This document shows positions 16,535 to 26,702 of a DNA stretch of 45,128 nt, piece by piece. The position numbers and the translations under genes are program-made. The stretch is taken from positions 1 to 45,128 of the forward strand of contig JACREN010000018.1 of the NCBI GenBank assembly GCA_016218255.1. The letters are read 5' to 3'. Origin of the DNA: Candidatus Gottesmanbacteria bacterium. Its GTDB lineage: Bacteria > Patescibacteriota > Microgenomatia > UBA10105 > UBA927. Every line of letters starts with the position of its first letter. Positions within the stretch are counted from its first letter, which is position 1. Under the pieces are notes generated by a model. That model was not told the DNA's origin and made no database searches. It saw only the letters and a program-made list of their open reading frames with translations.

Positions 16535-17164
16535 TTAGTTTTCCTTTTGAATAATAAGAAGGCCATTTCGGCCTCCTGGTACTAATCCCTTGATCGTTAA
16601 TTCGTTGGCTTCTGCATTGACTGAGACTACGGATAATCCCCAGACCGTCACGCGGTCACTTCCCATTCGACCCGCCATGCGCTTGCCTCGGTAAACCCGT
16701 CCCGGAGTAGTGGTTTGGCCGATAGATCCAGGAGCCCGCTCACGATCTGATTGGCCGTGTGTACGAGGTCCTCCTTTAAATCCATGCCGCTTCACCACAC
16801 CTGCAAACCCTTTTCCCTTTGATGTACCAGTCACACGGACAGAATCACCGGGAGCAAAAACCTCTGCCACCGTTATTTCTTTCCCCAGCGAAATATCGCT
16901 TAAGTCGCTTCCCGCGTCTACAGCAAAAGAGCGTAAAAAACGGAGCTTTTGTTTCAGCCCCGCTTTCTTTATATGTCCTTCTTCTGCCTTTGAAAGGTGT
17001 TTCAAGGTGCCGAATCCAAGCTGAATGCTTTTGACGACCGGCTTATCCGTAACCCCGGTAACCCAACACGGGCCCACCTGTATTGTAGTTACAGGAATGC
17101 GTTTACCGCTTTCGGTAAATGCCTGTGATTGGCCTAGTTTAGATCCGAGCAATATATTGATCAT
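16535..17164 (-). CDS. rplC: 50S ribosomal protein L3
   Basis: L3 is an early-assembly large-subunit protein whose extension reaches the peptidyl transferase centre. The 209-aa protein starts MINILLGSKLGQSQAF, which aligns with the usual L3 start, and contains the signature region GTSKGKGFAGVVKRHGFKGG and the centre-reaching PGSIGQTTTPGRVYRGKRMAG. An in-frame ATG at 17206 would add 14 residues encoded by the upstream hairpin and is unlikely. There is no Shine-Dalgarno: the T-run of an intrinsic-terminator-like hairpin ends 6 bases before the ATG. Confidence 0.97.
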   Translation of the reverse strand: MINILLGSKLGQSQAFTESGKRIPVTTIQVGPCWVTGVTDKPVVKSIQLGFGTLKHLSKAEEGHIKKAGLKQKLRFLRSFAVDAGSDLSDISLGKEITVAEVFAPGDSVRVTGTSKGKGFAGVVKRHGFKGGPRTHGQSDRERAPGSIGQTTTPGRVYRGKRMAGRMGSDRVTVWGLSVVSVNAEANELTIKGLVPGGRNGLLIIQKEN

Positions 17165-17170
17165 ATAAAC

Positions 17171-17198
17171 AAAAAAACGATCCCGCCGGGCGGGATCG
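17171..17198 (-). terminator. Intrinsic terminator/attenuator hairpin just before rplC
   Basis: On the minus strand CGATCCCG pairs with CGGGATCG (17198-17191 with 17185-17178); a ninth pair closes a 3-nt loop. A run of seven T follows immediately (17177-17171). This is a textbook intrinsic terminator, yet it lies only 6 bases before the rplC start codon, downstream of its own promoter. Its natural reading is an attenuator, or a terminator for tuf-rpsJ read-through. Confidence 0.8.
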
Positions 17199-17230
17199 AC
17201 CCTCATCCGAGACTTTTGGTTTATCTATGC

Positions 17231-17256
17231 GATATGATGGCTTCTTCCGTCATATC
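17231..17256 (-). other. Leader hairpin upstream of rplC
   Basis: A 10-bp stem GATATGACGG/CCATCATATC (one G-T pair) with a 6-nt purine loop AAGAAG on the minus strand. It lies at the very 5' end of the predicted leader transcript, whose start is about 17259, and is upstream of the terminator-like hairpin. It is not followed by a T-run. Confidence 0.7.
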
Positions 17257-17265
17257 AATATCGTA

Positions 17266-17294
17266 AGTATACCAAAGTATCCCCTGCGAATCAA
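17266..17294 (-). promoter_or_regulatory. Predicted sigma70-type promoter for the rplC operon
   Basis: On the minus strand TTGATT (17289-17294), a 17-bp spacer, and TATACT (17266-17271) preceded by TGG, i.e. also an extended -10. It starts 2 bp after the rpsJ stop. Expected transcription start is about 17259, giving a leader of about 95 nt with two hairpins before rplC. Confidence 0.7.
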
Positions 17295-17296
17295 AT

Positions 17297-17605
17297 TTAC
17301 ATCTTCACTTCAACGTCAACACCTGCCGGCAAATCCAAATGCATAAGCTGATCAATCGTCTTGTCGGTAGGCTCTAAAATATCAATTAGCCGCTTGTGTG
17401 TCTTTATCATGAAATCCTCACGACTGTTCCGGTCGATAAACGGACTCCTTGCAACATTGAAGTGCTCCTTATCCGTCGGCAATGGTACGGGCCCCACGAC
17501 CCGTGCGCCCGTCCGCACGGCGGTATCTAATATTTTCTGACAACAGTCATCGATGATCCTGCTGTCATACGCTTTTAAACGTACTCGTATTCTTCCTTTT
17601 GGCAT
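17297..17605 (-). CDS. rpsJ: 30S ribosomal protein S10
   Basis: S10 is in the 30S head and, with NusB, takes part in transcription antitermination. The 102-aa protein has [20 protein letters not shown] at its start region and the conserved [24 protein letters not shown] centre followed by [12 protein letters not shown]. Here S10 belongs to the fusA-tuf unit: it follows tuf by 22 bp and is cut off from the rest of the S10 operon by 132 bp that contain a promoter and two hairpins. Confidence 0.97.
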   Translation of the reverse strand: MPKGRIRVRLKAYDSRIIDDCCQKILDTAVRTGARVVGPVPLPTDKEHFNVARSPFIDRNSREDFMIKTHKRLIDILEPTDKTIDQLMHLDLPAGVDVEVKM

Positions 17606-17627
17606 TGTTTCGTCAGTGGCAGGTTAG

Positions 17628-18815
17628 TTAAGCAATAATCTTGGTTATAACCCCGGCGCCGACAGTATGACCACCTTCACGGATGGCAAATCGAAGACCC
17701 TCTTCAAGAGCCACCGGAACAATTAACTTGGCCGTCATCTTGGTCGAATCTCCCGGCATAACCATCTCAACTCCAGCTGGCAATGTCACTTCTCCGGTCA
17801 CATCCGTAGTCCTGATATAGAACTGCGGCCGATAACCAGTGAAAAATGGCGTGTGGCGTCCACCTTCTTCTTTGGCCAAAATATAAATTTCAGCCTCAAA
17901 TTCTGTGTGAGCTTTTACACTACCGGGTGCCGCCAATACCTGTCCGCGTTCCACTTGACTCTTTTCAATACCCCGGAGGAGAACACCAACGTTATCTCCA
18001 GCCATTCCTTCGTCCAGAAGCTTCCGGAACATTTCTACGCCAGTTACCACTGTGTTTTGAGTCGCCTTAATACCCACGATTTCCATCGTGTCATTAACCT
18101 TTACCTTACCGCGCTCCACACGTCCGGTAACCACCGTACCACGACCTTTGATAGAAAATACGTCCTCTATGGGCATAAGGAATGGTTTATCGAGTTCCCG
18201 AACTGGATCCGGCACGTATTCATCGACGGTCTTCATCAACTCCTCTATCTGTTTCTCTGCTTCCGCATCACCCTGGAGCGCCTTAAGTGCAGATCCCCGG
18301 ATAACCGGAACCTTGTCGCCTGGGAATTTGTATTTCGTGAGCAATTCCCTTACTTCCATTTCAACCAAATCTAGCAACTCTTTATCCTGCACCATGTCAC
18401 ACTTATTCATAAAGACGACGATAGCCGGCACATTGACTTGCTTTGCCAAAAGGATATGCTCTCGAGTTTGTGGCATTGGACCGTCAGGTGCGGATACAAC
18501 AAGGATTGCTCCGTCCATTTGCGCAGCCCCCGTAATCATATTTTTCACATAGTCAGCGTGCCCCGGCGCATCAATATGTGCATAGTGCCGCTTGGTTGTC
18601 TCATATTCAGAATGATGAATGTTGATGGTGACGCCGCGGGCCTTTTCTTCCGGCGCATTATCAATTTCTTCATATTTGAGAGCTTTGGCAAGTCCTAGCT
18701 TTGCCAATACATGAGTAATCGCAGAGGTAAGTGTCGTTTTTCCGTGGTCAACGTGACCAATGGTTCCAATGTTTAAATGGGGCTTGTTGCGATTAAATTT
18801 TTGCTGATCTGCCAT
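17628..18815 (-). CDS. tuf: Translation elongation factor Tu
   Basis: EF-Tu delivers aminoacyl-tRNA to the ribosome as a GTP complex. The 395-aa protein has three domains of normal length, G1 GHVDHGKT (about residues 19-26), switch II DAPGH (most bacteria have DCPGH), and NKCD. Only one copy is in the window. A strong AAAGGAGG lies upstream of the ATG, unlike most of the unit heads here, fitting very high expression. A promoter candidate overlaps the end of fusA. Confidence 0.98.
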   Translation of the reverse strand: MADQQKFNRNKPHLNIGTIGHVDHGKTTLTSAITHVLAKLGLAKALKYEEIDNAPEEKARGVTINIHHSEYETTKRHYAHIDAPGHADYVKNMITGAAQMDGAILVVSAPDGPMPQTREHILLAKQVNVPAIVVFMNKCDMVQDKELLDLVEMEVRELLTKYKFPGDKVPVIRGSALKALQGDAEAEKQIEELMKTVDEYVPDPVRELDKPFLMPIEDVFSIKGRGTVVTGRVERGKVKVNDTMEIVGIKATQNTVVTGVEMFRKLLDEGMAGDNVGVLLRGIEKSQVERGQVLAAPGSVKAHTEFEAEIYILAKEEGGRHTPFFTGYRPQFYIRTTDVTGEVTLPAGVEMVMPGDSTKMTAKLIVPVALEEGLRFAIREGGHTVGAGVITKIIA

Positions 18816-18857
18816 ACTCGTTTCCTCCTTTTTCCATTACGTTTATACGAATAGTCA

Positions 18858-18887
18858 ATTTTACCACACTTTATACTTTTTTCGCAA
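18858..18887 (-). promoter_or_regulatory. Candidate tuf promoter
   Basis: On the minus strand TTGCGA (18882-18887), an 18-bp spacer, and TAAAAT (18858-18863) preceded by TGG, an extended -10. It overlaps the 3' end of fusA. The leader to tuf would be about 35 nt and carries the AAAGGAGG Shine-Dalgarno. Confidence 0.5.
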
Positions 18888-20973
18888 TGATCTTTTCAGC
18901 GATGTTCCGTGGCACTTCCTCGTAATGAGATGGTTCCATGTAGTAAGTTGCTCTTCCTTTGGACATGCTCCGCAGTGTCGTCGCATATCCAGAGAGCTCT
19001 GCAAGGGGAACCATCGCCACAATGACCGTAACGGTTCCGCGCTTCTGTGTGCCTAAAATCTGACTGCGCTTGGCGCCTAAATCTCCTATAACATCCCCCA
19101 TAAATTCATCGGGGGTCGTCACTTCGACTTTCATAATAGGCTCAAGAATTGTCGCCTGTGCTTGCTTCACAGCATTCTGAAGTGCCATGCTGCCAGCGAT
19201 TTTAAAAGCAATTTCCGAACTGTCTACGTCGTGATAGGTACCGTCATACAGCGTTACCGCCATATCGACCAGCGGATACCCCGCAACAACACCATTTTCC
19301 ATGGCTTCTTTAATACCTTTTTCAATAGGAGGGATAAATTCATTGGGAATCGCACCACCCTTAATGTCATCAATAAATTCAAATCCTTCACCGCGACCCT
19401 TAGGCTCAATACGGATAAAACAATGACCATACTGTCCCCGCCCTCCTGATTGACGAATGTATTTCCCTTCTCCTTCGGCTGCAACTTTTATGGTTTCTTT
19501 ATATGCTACCTGCGGAGCTCCGACATTGGCGTCAACTTTAAATTCACGATTCATCCTGTCTACGAGAATCTCAAGGTGCAATTCTCCCATACCCCAAATG
19601 ATCGTCTGATTTGTTTCTGGATTACTTTTGATCTTAAACGTTGGATCCTCTTCGCTTAGGCGCTGAAGCGCAAACCCCATTTTTTCCTGGTCGTTCTTGG
19701 TTTTGGGCTCAATAGCTAAAGAAATAACCGGCTCCGGGAAAGAAATCTTCTCAAGTACGATCGGCTTAGCCTCATCACACAGTGTATCTCCGGTTCCCGT
19801 ATCCTTGAATCCAACAACCGCAACAATTTCTCCTGCGTATGCTTCTTTAATCTCTTCACGCTGATTGGCGTGCATAAGAAGCAGCCGTCCTACCCGCTCT
19901 TTACTGCCTTTACTAGAATTGATCGTATATGAACCGGAAACAAGTTTACCGGAATAGATACGAACATACGTTAGTTTACCGACATGGGGATCGATTTGAA
20001 TCTTAAATGCCAACCCAGAAAACACATCATCACTCACACGCTTTCGCTCTTCTTTTTGACCGGTTCTGGGATGAGTACCGAAAACAGGAGGCAAATCAAG
20101 CGGAGACGGAAGATAATCCACCACCGCATCAAGAAGCGGCTGGACACCTTTATTGCGTAGACTTGTGCCTGCATAAATCGGAACCAATTTATAGGCAATG
20201 ACCGCACGTCTCAATGCGGCTTTAAGCTCATCGAGTGTAGGCTCAGCACCATTCAAAAATTTTTCAATGAGCACATCGTCCGTTTCAGAAATCCGCTCGA
20301 CTAATTGCTTGCGACTTACTTCCACCTCTCCAACAAGATCTGCCGGTATCGGAATTTCCTCAAAATTTGAGCCTAAATCATCACTGTTCCACACATACGC
20401 TTTCCGAGTCAGAAGATCCACCGTGCCTTTAAAATCATGCTCTCGACCGATTGGAACGACCATAACAGCGGTTCTTGCGCCCAACCGTTCCTCAATAGAT
20501 GCGATCGTGGCCCGGTAATCCGCCCCAATCTTATCCATCTTGTTGATAAAACAGATACGGGGAACATTATATTTATCCGCCTGATGCCATACCGTTTCTG
20601 ATTGTGATTGCACCCCTTCTTCAGCGTCCAATACGGTAATGCCGCCATCAAGGACACGGAGCGAGCGTTCAACTTCTGCAGTGAAGTCCACATGCCCGGG
20701 AGTGTCAATAATATTGAAGCGGAACCCTTTCCAAAAAGTAGTAGTGGCAGCTGATACGATCGTAATACCACGCTCACGCTCCTGTTCCATCCAGTCCATT
20801 TGGGTAGTACCCTCGTCGATATCGCCGATTTTGTACGTGCGGCCGGTATAAAAAAGAATGCGTTCCGTCGTCGTCGTTTTACCCGCATCAATGTGAGCTA
20901 TAATGCCGATATTCCGCACTTTCTCAAGCGGCACATCGCGATTGAGCGTGAGTTGTGTATTTGGTGTCGCCAT
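18871..20973 (-). CDS. fusA: Translation elongation factor G
   Basis: EF-G is the GTPase that drives translocation and, with RRF, ribosome recycling. The 700-aa protein has the normal five-domain length, G1 [12 protein letters not shown] near residue 26, switch segment [19 protein letters not shown]3 DTPGHVDF and G4 NKMDK. It starts at the ATG at 20973, with an extended -10 element (TGT-TAAAAT) ending 7 nt before it, so the mRNA may be leaderless. A terminator for the upstream small gene lies just before that promoter. Confidence 0.98.
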   Translation of the reverse strand: MATPNTQLTLNRDVPLEKVRNIGIIAHIDAGKTTTTERILFYTGRTYKIGDIDEGTTQMDWMEQERERGITIVSAATTTFWKGFRFNIIDTPGHVDFTAEVERSLRVLDGGITVLDAEEGVQSQSETVWHQADKYNVPRICFINKMDKIGADYRATIASIEERLGARTAVMVVPIGREHDFKGTVDLLTRKAYVWNSDDLGSNFEEIPIPADLVGEVEVSRKQLVERISETDDVLIEKFLNGAEPTLDELKAALRRAVIAYKLVPIYAGTSLRNKGVQPLLDAVVDYLPSPLDLPPVFGTHPRTGQKEERKRVSDDVFSGLAFKIQIDPHVGKLTYVRIYSGKLVSGSYTINSSKGSKERVGRLLLMHANQREEIKEAYAGEIVAVVGFKDTGTGDTLCDEAKPIVLEKISFPEPVISLAIEPKTKNDQEKMGFALQRLSEEDPTFKIKSNPETNQTIIWGMGELHLEILVDRMNREFKVDANVGAPQVAYKETIKVAAEGEGKYIRQSGGRGQYGHCFIRIEPKGRGEGFEFIDDIKGGAIPNEFIPPIEKGIKEAMENGVVAGYPLVDMAVTLYDGTYHDVDSSEIAFKIAGSMALQNAVKQAQATILEPIMKVEVTTPDEFMGDVIGDLGAKRSQILGTQKRGTVTVIVAMVPLAELSGYATTLRSMSKGRATYYMEPSHYEEVPRNIAEKIIAKKV

Positions 20974-20980
20974 AAATGAT

Positions 20981-20986
20981 ATTTTA
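20981..20986 (-). promoter_or_regulatory. Extended -10 element for fusA (predicted leaderless)
   Basis: TAAAAT preceded by TGT on the minus strand ends 7 nt before the fusA ATG, so the expected first transcribed base is at or next to the A of the start codon. There is no Shine-Dalgarno upstream. The -35 is weak. Confidence 0.5.
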
Positions 20987-20988
20987 AC

Positions 20989-21016
20989 AAAAAAAACTGC
21001 CCCTTGCGAAAGCAGT
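20989..21016 (-). terminator. Intrinsic terminator before fusA
   Basis: On the minus strand ACTGC (21016-21012) pairs with GCAGT (21000-20996), with a possible inner AA/TT pairing, and is followed by a run of eight T (20996-20989). The stem is short, so efficiency may be moderate. It would end transcripts coming from rpoB-rpsG and the two small genes. Confidence 0.6.
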
Positions 21017-21071
21017 GCGCTTTACCATTGTCATTGTACTAAAATCCCCAACGATTGTCTATATAATAGAC

Positions 21072-21443
21072 CTACTCCATCAATAAATCCGAGTATATAC
21101 CGCAGTCGGCATTATAATCTTCTTTTTGTTGGACGGTACCTTTGACATACGGGACTATCATACGAAGTACTTCATTCACATAGGGATCCAAGACAAGCAT
21201 TATTTGTTTGTTTCGTTTCTTTCCCCTCATCTGCAAGCATTCATCCAAACGCACTATGGCATCGGACTTTTCCTCACACACCTTCCGCTCATCCCAATTA
21301 CTTGCACGCGTCCGAAATCCTATGTCATCGACATTTTTTTGTTTCGTTTGATAACAGATAATCGTTTCCTGAGTCAGAGGAATCAGAAACCACGCGGATA
21401 ATCCAAAAACAAAAAACACGAGAATAACAAAAATTGTCTTCAT
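21072..21443 (-). CDS. Small exported or membrane-anchored protein, unknown function
   Basis: A 123-aa protein that I do not recognise. The first 22 residues are a signal peptide or anchor: Lys at position 2, then a hydrophobic stretch FVILVFFVFGLSAWFLI. The rest is charged and has four cysteines (residues 30, 56, 69, 114) that could form two disulfides outside the membrane. It lies between a DNA glycosylase gene and fusA. TATAAT overlaps the glycosylase stop and ends 6 nt before this ATG, so it may have its own leaderless transcript. Confidence 0.7.
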   Translation of the reverse strand: MKTIFVILVFFVFGLSAWFLIPLTQETIICYQTKQKNVDDIGFRTRASNWDERKVCEEKSDAIVRLDECLQMRGKKRNKQIMLVLDPYVNEVLRMIVPYVKGTVQQKEDYNADCGIYSDLLME

Positions 21444-21449
21444 CAGATT

Positions 21450-21455
21450 ATTATA
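21450..21455 (-). promoter_or_regulatory. -10 element for the small exported protein gene
   Basis: A perfect TATAAT on the minus strand overlaps the stop codon of the glycosylase gene and ends 6 nt before the next ATG. This predicts a leaderless mRNA. I saw no good -35. Confidence 0.45.
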
Positions 21456-22056
21456 TCTCTAAACTCATCCAAAGAATTTTTGCGGCGTATGTACGGTAGG
21501 GTTTCCAGCGGTTGGTGAGTTTTTCCATCTGTCTTATCGTCGGCTCCTTTTTCATTTTGTATAATTTCATAATCGCTCTGCGAAGACCCAGGTCCCCAAA
21601 AGAAAATATATCTTCTCTGCCCAAGGTAAACATGAGAAACATTTCTGCGGTCCATCGACCTATGCCTCTAATTTTCGTGAGTTCGATAATGACGTCTTCA
21701 TCGCTTTTCGCATCAATAGTCCTGAGATTTAATTGGCCGGACTCCACTGCCCACGCGATGCTTTTGATATAGGAAATTTTTGACCAGGAGGGTCCGGTAC
21801 TTCTGATTTTCTCATCCGGCATTTCAAGCACCTGTTTCGGCGTGAATCCATGTTTAGGAAATAATGCGCAGAAACGCAAAAATATTGTCGATCCTGCCTT
21901 ATTGGAAAGCTGTTGACAGATAATAGATTCTACAAGATCTGAGAATATATCTGAAGATTTTGTTAGAGTGAACGTTTTCTTATCGGAAATCTTCTTAAAT
22001 ACGGAAAATAAAATTGGATCTACTGATTGAAAATGTTGAAATGCAGCCGTGTTCAC
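21451..22056 (-). CDS. DNA-3-methyladenine glycosylase II-like (AlkA/HhH-GPD family)
   Basis: A 201-aa base-excision repair glycosylase of the HhH-GPD superfamily, expected to remove alkylated bases. Seen: SIICQQLSNKAG near residue 45 (a family hallmark), the helix-hairpin-helix LTKIRGIGRWTAEMFLM at about 127-143, and the aspartate D155 in FSFGDLGL that aligns with the catalytic Asp of AlkA. The four-Cys iron-sulfur cluster of EndoIII/MutY is absent. The N-terminal domain of E. coli AlkA is missing, so this is the short form. The start is GTG at 22056, preceded by TGG-TAAACT overlapping the rpsG stop. Confidence 0.88.
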   Translation of the reverse strand: MNTAAFQHFQSVDPILFSVFKKISDKKTFTLTKSSDIFSDLVESIICQQLSNKAGSTIFLRFCALFPKHGFTPKQVLEMPDEKIRSTGPSWSKISYIKSIAWAVESGQLNLRTIDAKSDEDVIIELTKIRGIGRWTAEMFLMFTLGREDIFSFGDLGLRRAIMKLYKMKKEPTIRQMEKLTNRWKPYRTYAAKILWMSLEI

Positions 22057-22065
22057 AAATAAAGT

Positions 22066-22542
22066 TTACCACTTAAAATGAGCAAATGCCCGGTTGGCTT
22101 CTGCCATGCGGTGCACGGTATCACGCTTCTTGATAGTCTCGCCCTGACCTTTCGCAGCATCCATAAGTTCGGCTGCTAATTTCGCGGCAAATGTTTTATA
22201 TTCCTTATTTGGCCGCTTATTTGCAAAACTTACAATCCATCGAAGAGCCAACGAAACCCGCCTATCTCCTCGCACTTCTTGAGGAACCTGATATGATGCA
22301 CCACCAACTCTTCGAGCCTTTACTTCCATTTTCGGACCTGCAGTCGCTATAGCAAGTTCAAATACCTTCATCGGATCTTCACCTTTTTCTTTTATAAGCT
22401 CCAACGCTCCGTATACCTGCCCCTCAGCAGTCCGCTTTTTTCCATGTAACATAACCCGATTAATACAACGGGCCAACAACCTGTTCCCGTATACAGGATC
22501 AGCGGATAATAATGCTCTCTTTGTGCGTTTTGCGCGTGCCAT
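22066..22542 (-). CDS. rpsG: 30S ribosomal protein S7
   Basis: S7 organises the 3' domain of 16S rRNA near the E site. The 158-aa protein starts MARAKRTKRALLSADPVYGN and contains INRVMLHGKKRTAE and KRDTVHRMAEANRAFAHFKW, the conserved C-terminus. The longer open frame upstream overlaps rpsL and is not used. In the canonical str operon fusA follows directly; here two extra genes lie between. Confidence 0.97.
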   Translation of the reverse strand: MARAKRTKRALLSADPVYGNRLLARCINRVMLHGKKRTAEGQVYGALELIKEKGEDPMKVFELAIATAGPKMEVKARRVGGASYQVPQEVRGDRRVSLALRWIVSFANKRPNKEYKTFAAKLAAELMDAAKGQGETIKKRDTVHRMAEANRAFAHFKW

Positions 22543-22546
22543 AGTA

Positions 22547-22984
22547 TTAACTTGCTGCGGCAGTCGCTGGGCCCGGACCGCCTGCCTTAGCTCCATACCT
22601 GCTTCTGCCCTGTTTTCTATTTGCTACTCCCGTCATATCATACTTCCCACGAACAATATGATATTTCACACCGGGTAAATCAGGCACTCTACCACCCCGA
22701 ACCAATACAATGGCATGTTCCGTTAATTCATGTCCGATACCCGGAATATATGCCGTAACCTCCTGTTTATTAGACAGACGCACACGGGCAACTTTTCGAA
22801 GTGCAGAATTTGGTTTTTTTGGCGTCATGGTTTTAACCAATGTCACAACTCCTCGCTTAAATGGAGCCGGCAGCTGACTAGTAATACGGTCTTTGGCGTT
22901 AAAAAATTTCCGCAGGGCTGTAGCCTTGATTTTTTTTGGCTTACTGTGTCTTCCGTATTTGACCAATTGATTAATTGTTGGCAT
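22547..22984 (-). CDS. rpsL: 30S ribosomal protein S12
   Basis: S12 is at the decoding centre and sets translational accuracy. The 145-aa protein starts [14 protein letters not shown] and has [17 protein letters not shown], with the lysine equivalent to E. coli K43 unchanged, so this protein shows no classical streptomycin-resistance substitution there. The C-terminus has an Ala/Gly/Pro-rich tail of about 10 residues. It begins one base after rpoC. Confidence 0.97.
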   Translation of the reverse strand: MPTINQLVKYGRHSKPKKIKATALRKFFNAKDRITSQLPAPFKRGVVTLVKTMTPKKPNSALRKVARVRLSNKQEVTAYIPGIGHELTEHAIVLVRGGRVPDLPGVKYHIVRGKYDMTGVANRKQGRSRYGAKAGGPGPATAAAS

Positions 22985-22985
22985 A

Positions 22986-25900
22986 TTATATCTGAATTTT
23001 TGCGCGCTCCGGTCCAACCGGAATGAGCCGACCGATAATAACATTTTCCTTAAGCCCCAGCAACCTATCTTCTTTCGCGGCCAATGCTGCATCAGTAAGC
23101 ACGTTGGTCGTCTCTTGAAATGATGCGGCAGACAACCAAGACTCTGTAAAAAGGGATGCACGGGTGATACCGAGCATCGTTATCTGTGCGGTCGCAGGTT
23201 CTCCACCCTCTGCCAACACACGTGCATTTTCTGCCTGAAAACGTGACCGATCAACGAGCTCTCCCGGGAGAAGCATGGTATCACCAGAAGTATCAACACG
23301 AACTTTTTCACTCATTTTTCTGACGATCACTTCAAAGTGCTTATCTGAAATGCCAATACCCTGTGATTCATACACACGCTGAATTTCTATAATGAGGTAC
23401 TTCTGCGCCCCTCGTAATCCGCGCACAGCTAAGACCTGCTTCAGATCTAAATATCCGCTTGATAGCTGATCGCCAGCAGCAACCAAATCGCCATCTTTTA
23501 CCTTCATCTCCGATGTCAACGGAATGATATATTCTCGCTCTTCCGGCGGCTTGATGGCAGTATTTTTTACGGTCACCTTGTACCCTTGTTCCGTTTCTTC
23601 TACTGTCACTTTTCCTGCAATTTCTGACACCGGCGAAAGCGTTCTGGGCGTTCGGCATTCAAAAAGCTCTTCTACACGAGGCAGTCCTTGGGTAACATCC
23701 AGTCCTACAATGCCGCCGGCATGACGCACGCGCATCGTCAGTTGGGTACCTGGCTCACCAATGGATTGTGCACTAATAACTCCGACCGGAGTTCCCATAT
23801 CCACATGTGCATTCGTAGAAAAATCACGACCATAACACATCGCACACATACCAACTGGTGACTGACATGTGATGGGCGACCGGACAATCACACTCTCTAC
23901 TTTTTGATCATCAATTGCCTTTGCTATATCATCCGTAATCTCACCATTTTTTGCTACTAATACCGTTTTTCCGTCGCATCCCACGACATCCGCGGCAGCA
24001 AATCTACCAACTATTCTGGAAGCAAACGCCGCTTGTCGATCTTCATCTCTTCGGACTTCCCAACCATCTTCTGCCTTACAGTCCTCAATACGTATGATCA
24101 TGTCATGCGACACATCGACGAGCCGTCTCGTCAAATATCCGGCATCTGCTGTTTTAAGCGCAGAATCCGTGAGCCCCTTGCGAGATCCTCTGGTGCTGGT
24201 CACATATTCAAAAATTGATAATCCTTCCCGATAATTACTTTTGGTTGGAAGCTCGACGATCTTACCCAAAGGATCAACAACCAAGCCCTTGATAGCAGAC
24301 AGCTGTTTCAGTTGATCTTTGGAAGCACGGGCGCCGCCTGAATCGATAATCATTTTCACGGGGTTATCCGTCGCAAGCTTTTGCCAAGTAAGATCTGCAA
24401 TACGCTCGGTAACTTCTATCCAAATTTCGTTAGAAAGTCGCTTTTTTTCTTCCAAGGTAATAAGTCCCTGCTGATAATTCTGGTCTACTTCTGCAACTTT
24501 CTTCTCAACATCTTTAATAATTACAGCTTTTTCAGGAATAATCTCGCAATCAAAAACCGAGACCGAAAGTCCGCCGCAAATAGTGGCACCCCAGAAACCA
24601 ATATTTTTGATTGCATCAATAAGCACAACAACTTCTTCTTTCGAATAAATAGCGAGTGCTTTCGTGATAATAGTTTTGATCGTTGCCGCCTTCACCGGAG
24701 CATTCATAAACCGAAGTTCGGATGGCAAAATTTCATTAAAAAGAATACGTCCAACCGTGGTCTCAAGTATCCCGGTATCATCCCTTACTTTAATCATTTG
24801 TCGCAAGCGCACTTTTCCATACTGATGGGAAAAAATCGCCTCGGCGGCACTTGCAAAGAATGGCAAATCTTTTGTATTGGATTCTACTACTTCAACCGTC
24901 GTCAAGAAATAACATCCCAACACCATTTCTTTATTTGGTACAGTGATAGGAGAGCCATCTGCAGGCTTAAGCAAGCTGTGTGTCGGCAACATCAAATGGA
25001 CTGCCTCATGCTTACTTTTTTCTGAAAGCGGTATATGAACAGCCATTTGATCTCCGTCAAAATCCGCATTATATCCTGCACATACGCACGGATGAATACG
25101 AATTGCGGATCCTTCAATAAGAATTGGATAAAATGCCTGCATACCCAATTTATGAAGCGTGGGCGCTCGATTCAAAAGCACCGGATGATCGCGAGTAATT
25201 TCTTCCAATATATCGAACACCTCCGGTGTTCTCCGATCAAGGACGTTTTTCGCGTTTTTCACATTTGGAGCAATACCGCGAACGATAAGCTCACGAAGAA
25301 CAAATGGCTTAAACATTTCCAATGCCATTTCCTTCGGCAAACCACACTGCGTAAGATTGAGCTCCGGACCCACAACAATGACAGAACGACCGGAATAATC
25401 CACACGCTTACCCAACAGATTCTGACGGAAACGCCCTTGTTTTCCTCGAAGCATGTCTGATAACGAACGAAGTGGGGCAATTACAGCCCTGGAACTTGGT
25501 CTCTGAGTGGCATCAATCAAACTATCAACTGCTTCCTGGAGCATCCGTTTTTCGTTGCGCAAAATTATTTCCGGTGCGCCCAAATCCATAAGATGCTTCA
25601 AACGATTATTTCTGTTAATGACGCGGCGATACAGATCATTGAGATCACTCGTTGCAAACCGTCCACCCGTCAATTGCACCATCGGACGCAAATCCGGCGG
25701 GATAACGGGAAGCTGCATCATGATCGTCCAAGACGGATTGATGTTTACCTTTCGCATGCCATCGATCAACCGCAGACGTTTCGTTGCCTTAATGTGACGC
25801 TGCCCGGTAGAATTTTGAATTTCTTCGCGAAGATCCGCTGCTAATTTATCCAGATCAAGTTTTTTAACCACATCCAATATGGCTTCGGCTCCCATCCCGA

Positions 25901-26702
25901 CTGAAAAGCAACCGGCAGCATCATACTCCAAAAGTCGCAAGTATTCATCCTCCGTAATTGTCACTAATGGCTTAATAGAGCGGACAATTGACTGAAGAGA
26001 GTCAATAATTTCCTTAATTTTCCCCTTTTCTTTTTCAATCTGTTCTTCTAAAAGAGCCGTACCTTGGCGCTGCCGCAAATTGAGCTCTGACATAGCAAGC
26101 TCACGAGCTTCGACACTGCCAACTTTTTCCTTCAAAGCTTCCTGTTCTTTTGCCGATACCTGTTGTTGTTTATTTTTTTCTTCTTTTAAGCGCGCTTCCG
26201 CCTCATCCATGCGCTTTTTACCAACGTCGACCAAGCCTGCGAGTATTGACTTTTTTTTGTCTTCATCGACATGCGTCACTAAATATTGAGCAAAATATAC
26301 AACTTCTTCCAAAGCTCTGGGAGATACATCAAGAAGCAGTGACAACCGGGAAGGCGCACCTTTAAAGAACCAAACATGAGCAACCGGACAAGCCAAGCTA
26401 ATATGTCCCATGCGTTCACGCCGAACCTTGCTCTGTGTCACTTCCACACCGCATTTGTCACACACGATACCGCGATACCGAATTCTCTTATATTTTCCAC
26501 AGTAACATTCCCAATCTTTCGTTGGGCCAAAGATCCGCTCATCAAACAACCCATCTTTCTCCGGTTTAAGAGTACGATAGTTAATTGTTTCAGGCTTGGT
26601 TACTTCGCCATATGACCATGCTTTTACCTCTTCTGGCGAGGCAAGAGTCACACGAAGTCCAGAAAAATCAACAATGTTAGCAAATGTTCCTTTTTTATCC
26701 AT
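22986..26702 (-). CDS. rpoC: DNA-directed RNA polymerase subunit beta'
   Basis: The beta' subunit forms the clamp and catalytic centre. The 1238-aa protein has ZBD1 cysteines at residues 66, 68, 81 and 84, the Mg-binding NADFDGDQM at 545-553, and the ZBD2 cluster [11 protein letters not shown] in the C-terminal part. A Lys/Glu/Gln-rich coiled-coil insertion lies at about 150-245. AAGGAGG lies 9 nt before the ATG at 26702, which overlaps the rpoB stop by 8 bp. A start 7 codons earlier is possible but less supported. Confidence 0.98.
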   Translation of the reverse strand: MDKKGTFANIVDFSGLRVTLASPEEVKAWSYGEVTKPETINYRTLKPEKDGLFDERIFGPTKDWECYCGKYKRIRYRGIVCDKCGVEVTQSKVRRERMGHISLACPVAHVWFFKGAPSRLSLLLDVSPRALEEVVYFAQYLVTHVDEDKKKSILAGLVDVGKKRMDEAEARLKEEKNKQQQVSAKEQEALKEKVGSVEARELAMSELNLRQRQGTALLEEQIEKEKGKIKEIIDSLQSIVRSIKPLVTITEDEYLRLLEYDAAGCFSVGMGAEAILDVVKKLDLDKLAADLREEIQNSTGQRHIKATKRLRLIDGMRKVNINPSWTIMMQLPVIPPDLRPMVQLTGGRFATSDLNDLYRRVINRNNRLKHLMDLGAPEIILRNEKRMLQEAVDSLIDATQRPSSRAVIAPLRSLSDMLRGKQGRFRQNLLGKRVDYSGRSVIVVGPELNLTQCGLPKEMALEMFKPFVLRELIVRGIAPNVKNAKNVLDRRTPEVFDILEEITRDHPVLLNRAPTLHKLGMQAFYPILIEGSAIRIHPCVCAGYNADFDGDQMAVHIPLSEKSKHEAVHLMLPTHSLLKPADGSPITVPNKEMVLGCYFLTTVEVVESNTKDLPFFASAAEAIFSHQYGKVRLRQMIKVRDDTGILETTVGRILFNEILPSELRFMNAPVKAATIKTIITKALAIYSKEEVVVLIDAIKNIGFWGATICGGLSVSVFDCEIIPEKAVIIKDVEKKVAEVDQNYQQGLITLEEKKRLSNEIWIEVTERIADLTWQKLATDNPVKMIIDSGGARASKDQLKQLSAIKGLVVDPLGKIVELPTKSNYREGLSIFEYVTSTRGSRKGLTDSALKTADAGYLTRRLVDVSHDMIIRIEDCKAEDGWEVRRDEDRQAAFASRIVGRFAAADVVGCDGKTVLVAKNGEITDDIAKAIDDQKVESVIVRSPITCQSPVGMCAMCYGRDFSTNAHVDMGTPVGVISAQSIGEPGTQLTMRVRHAGGIVGLDVTQGLPRVEELFECRTPRTLSPVSEIAGKVTVEETEQGYKVTVKNTAIKPPEEREYIIPLTSEMKVKDGDLVAAGDQLSSGYLDLKQVLAVRGLRGAQKYLIIEIQRVYESQGIGISDKHFEVIVRKMSEKVRVDTSGDTMLLPGELVDRSRFQAENARVLAEGGEPATAQITMLGITRASLFTESWLSAASFQETTNVLTDAALAAKEDRLLGLKENVIIGRLIPVGPERAKIQI

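Noticed and set aside
17165..17206. 14-residue N-terminal extension of L3 starting at an upstream ATG
   Set aside because: The extra codons come from the terminator-like hairpin and T-run, have no Shine-Dalgarno, and the normal L3 start lies at 17164.
24381..25025. 214-aa plus-strand open frame inside rpoC
   Set aside because: It is a mirror frame of a strongly conserved gene, with Phe-, Cys- and His-rich nonsense composition.
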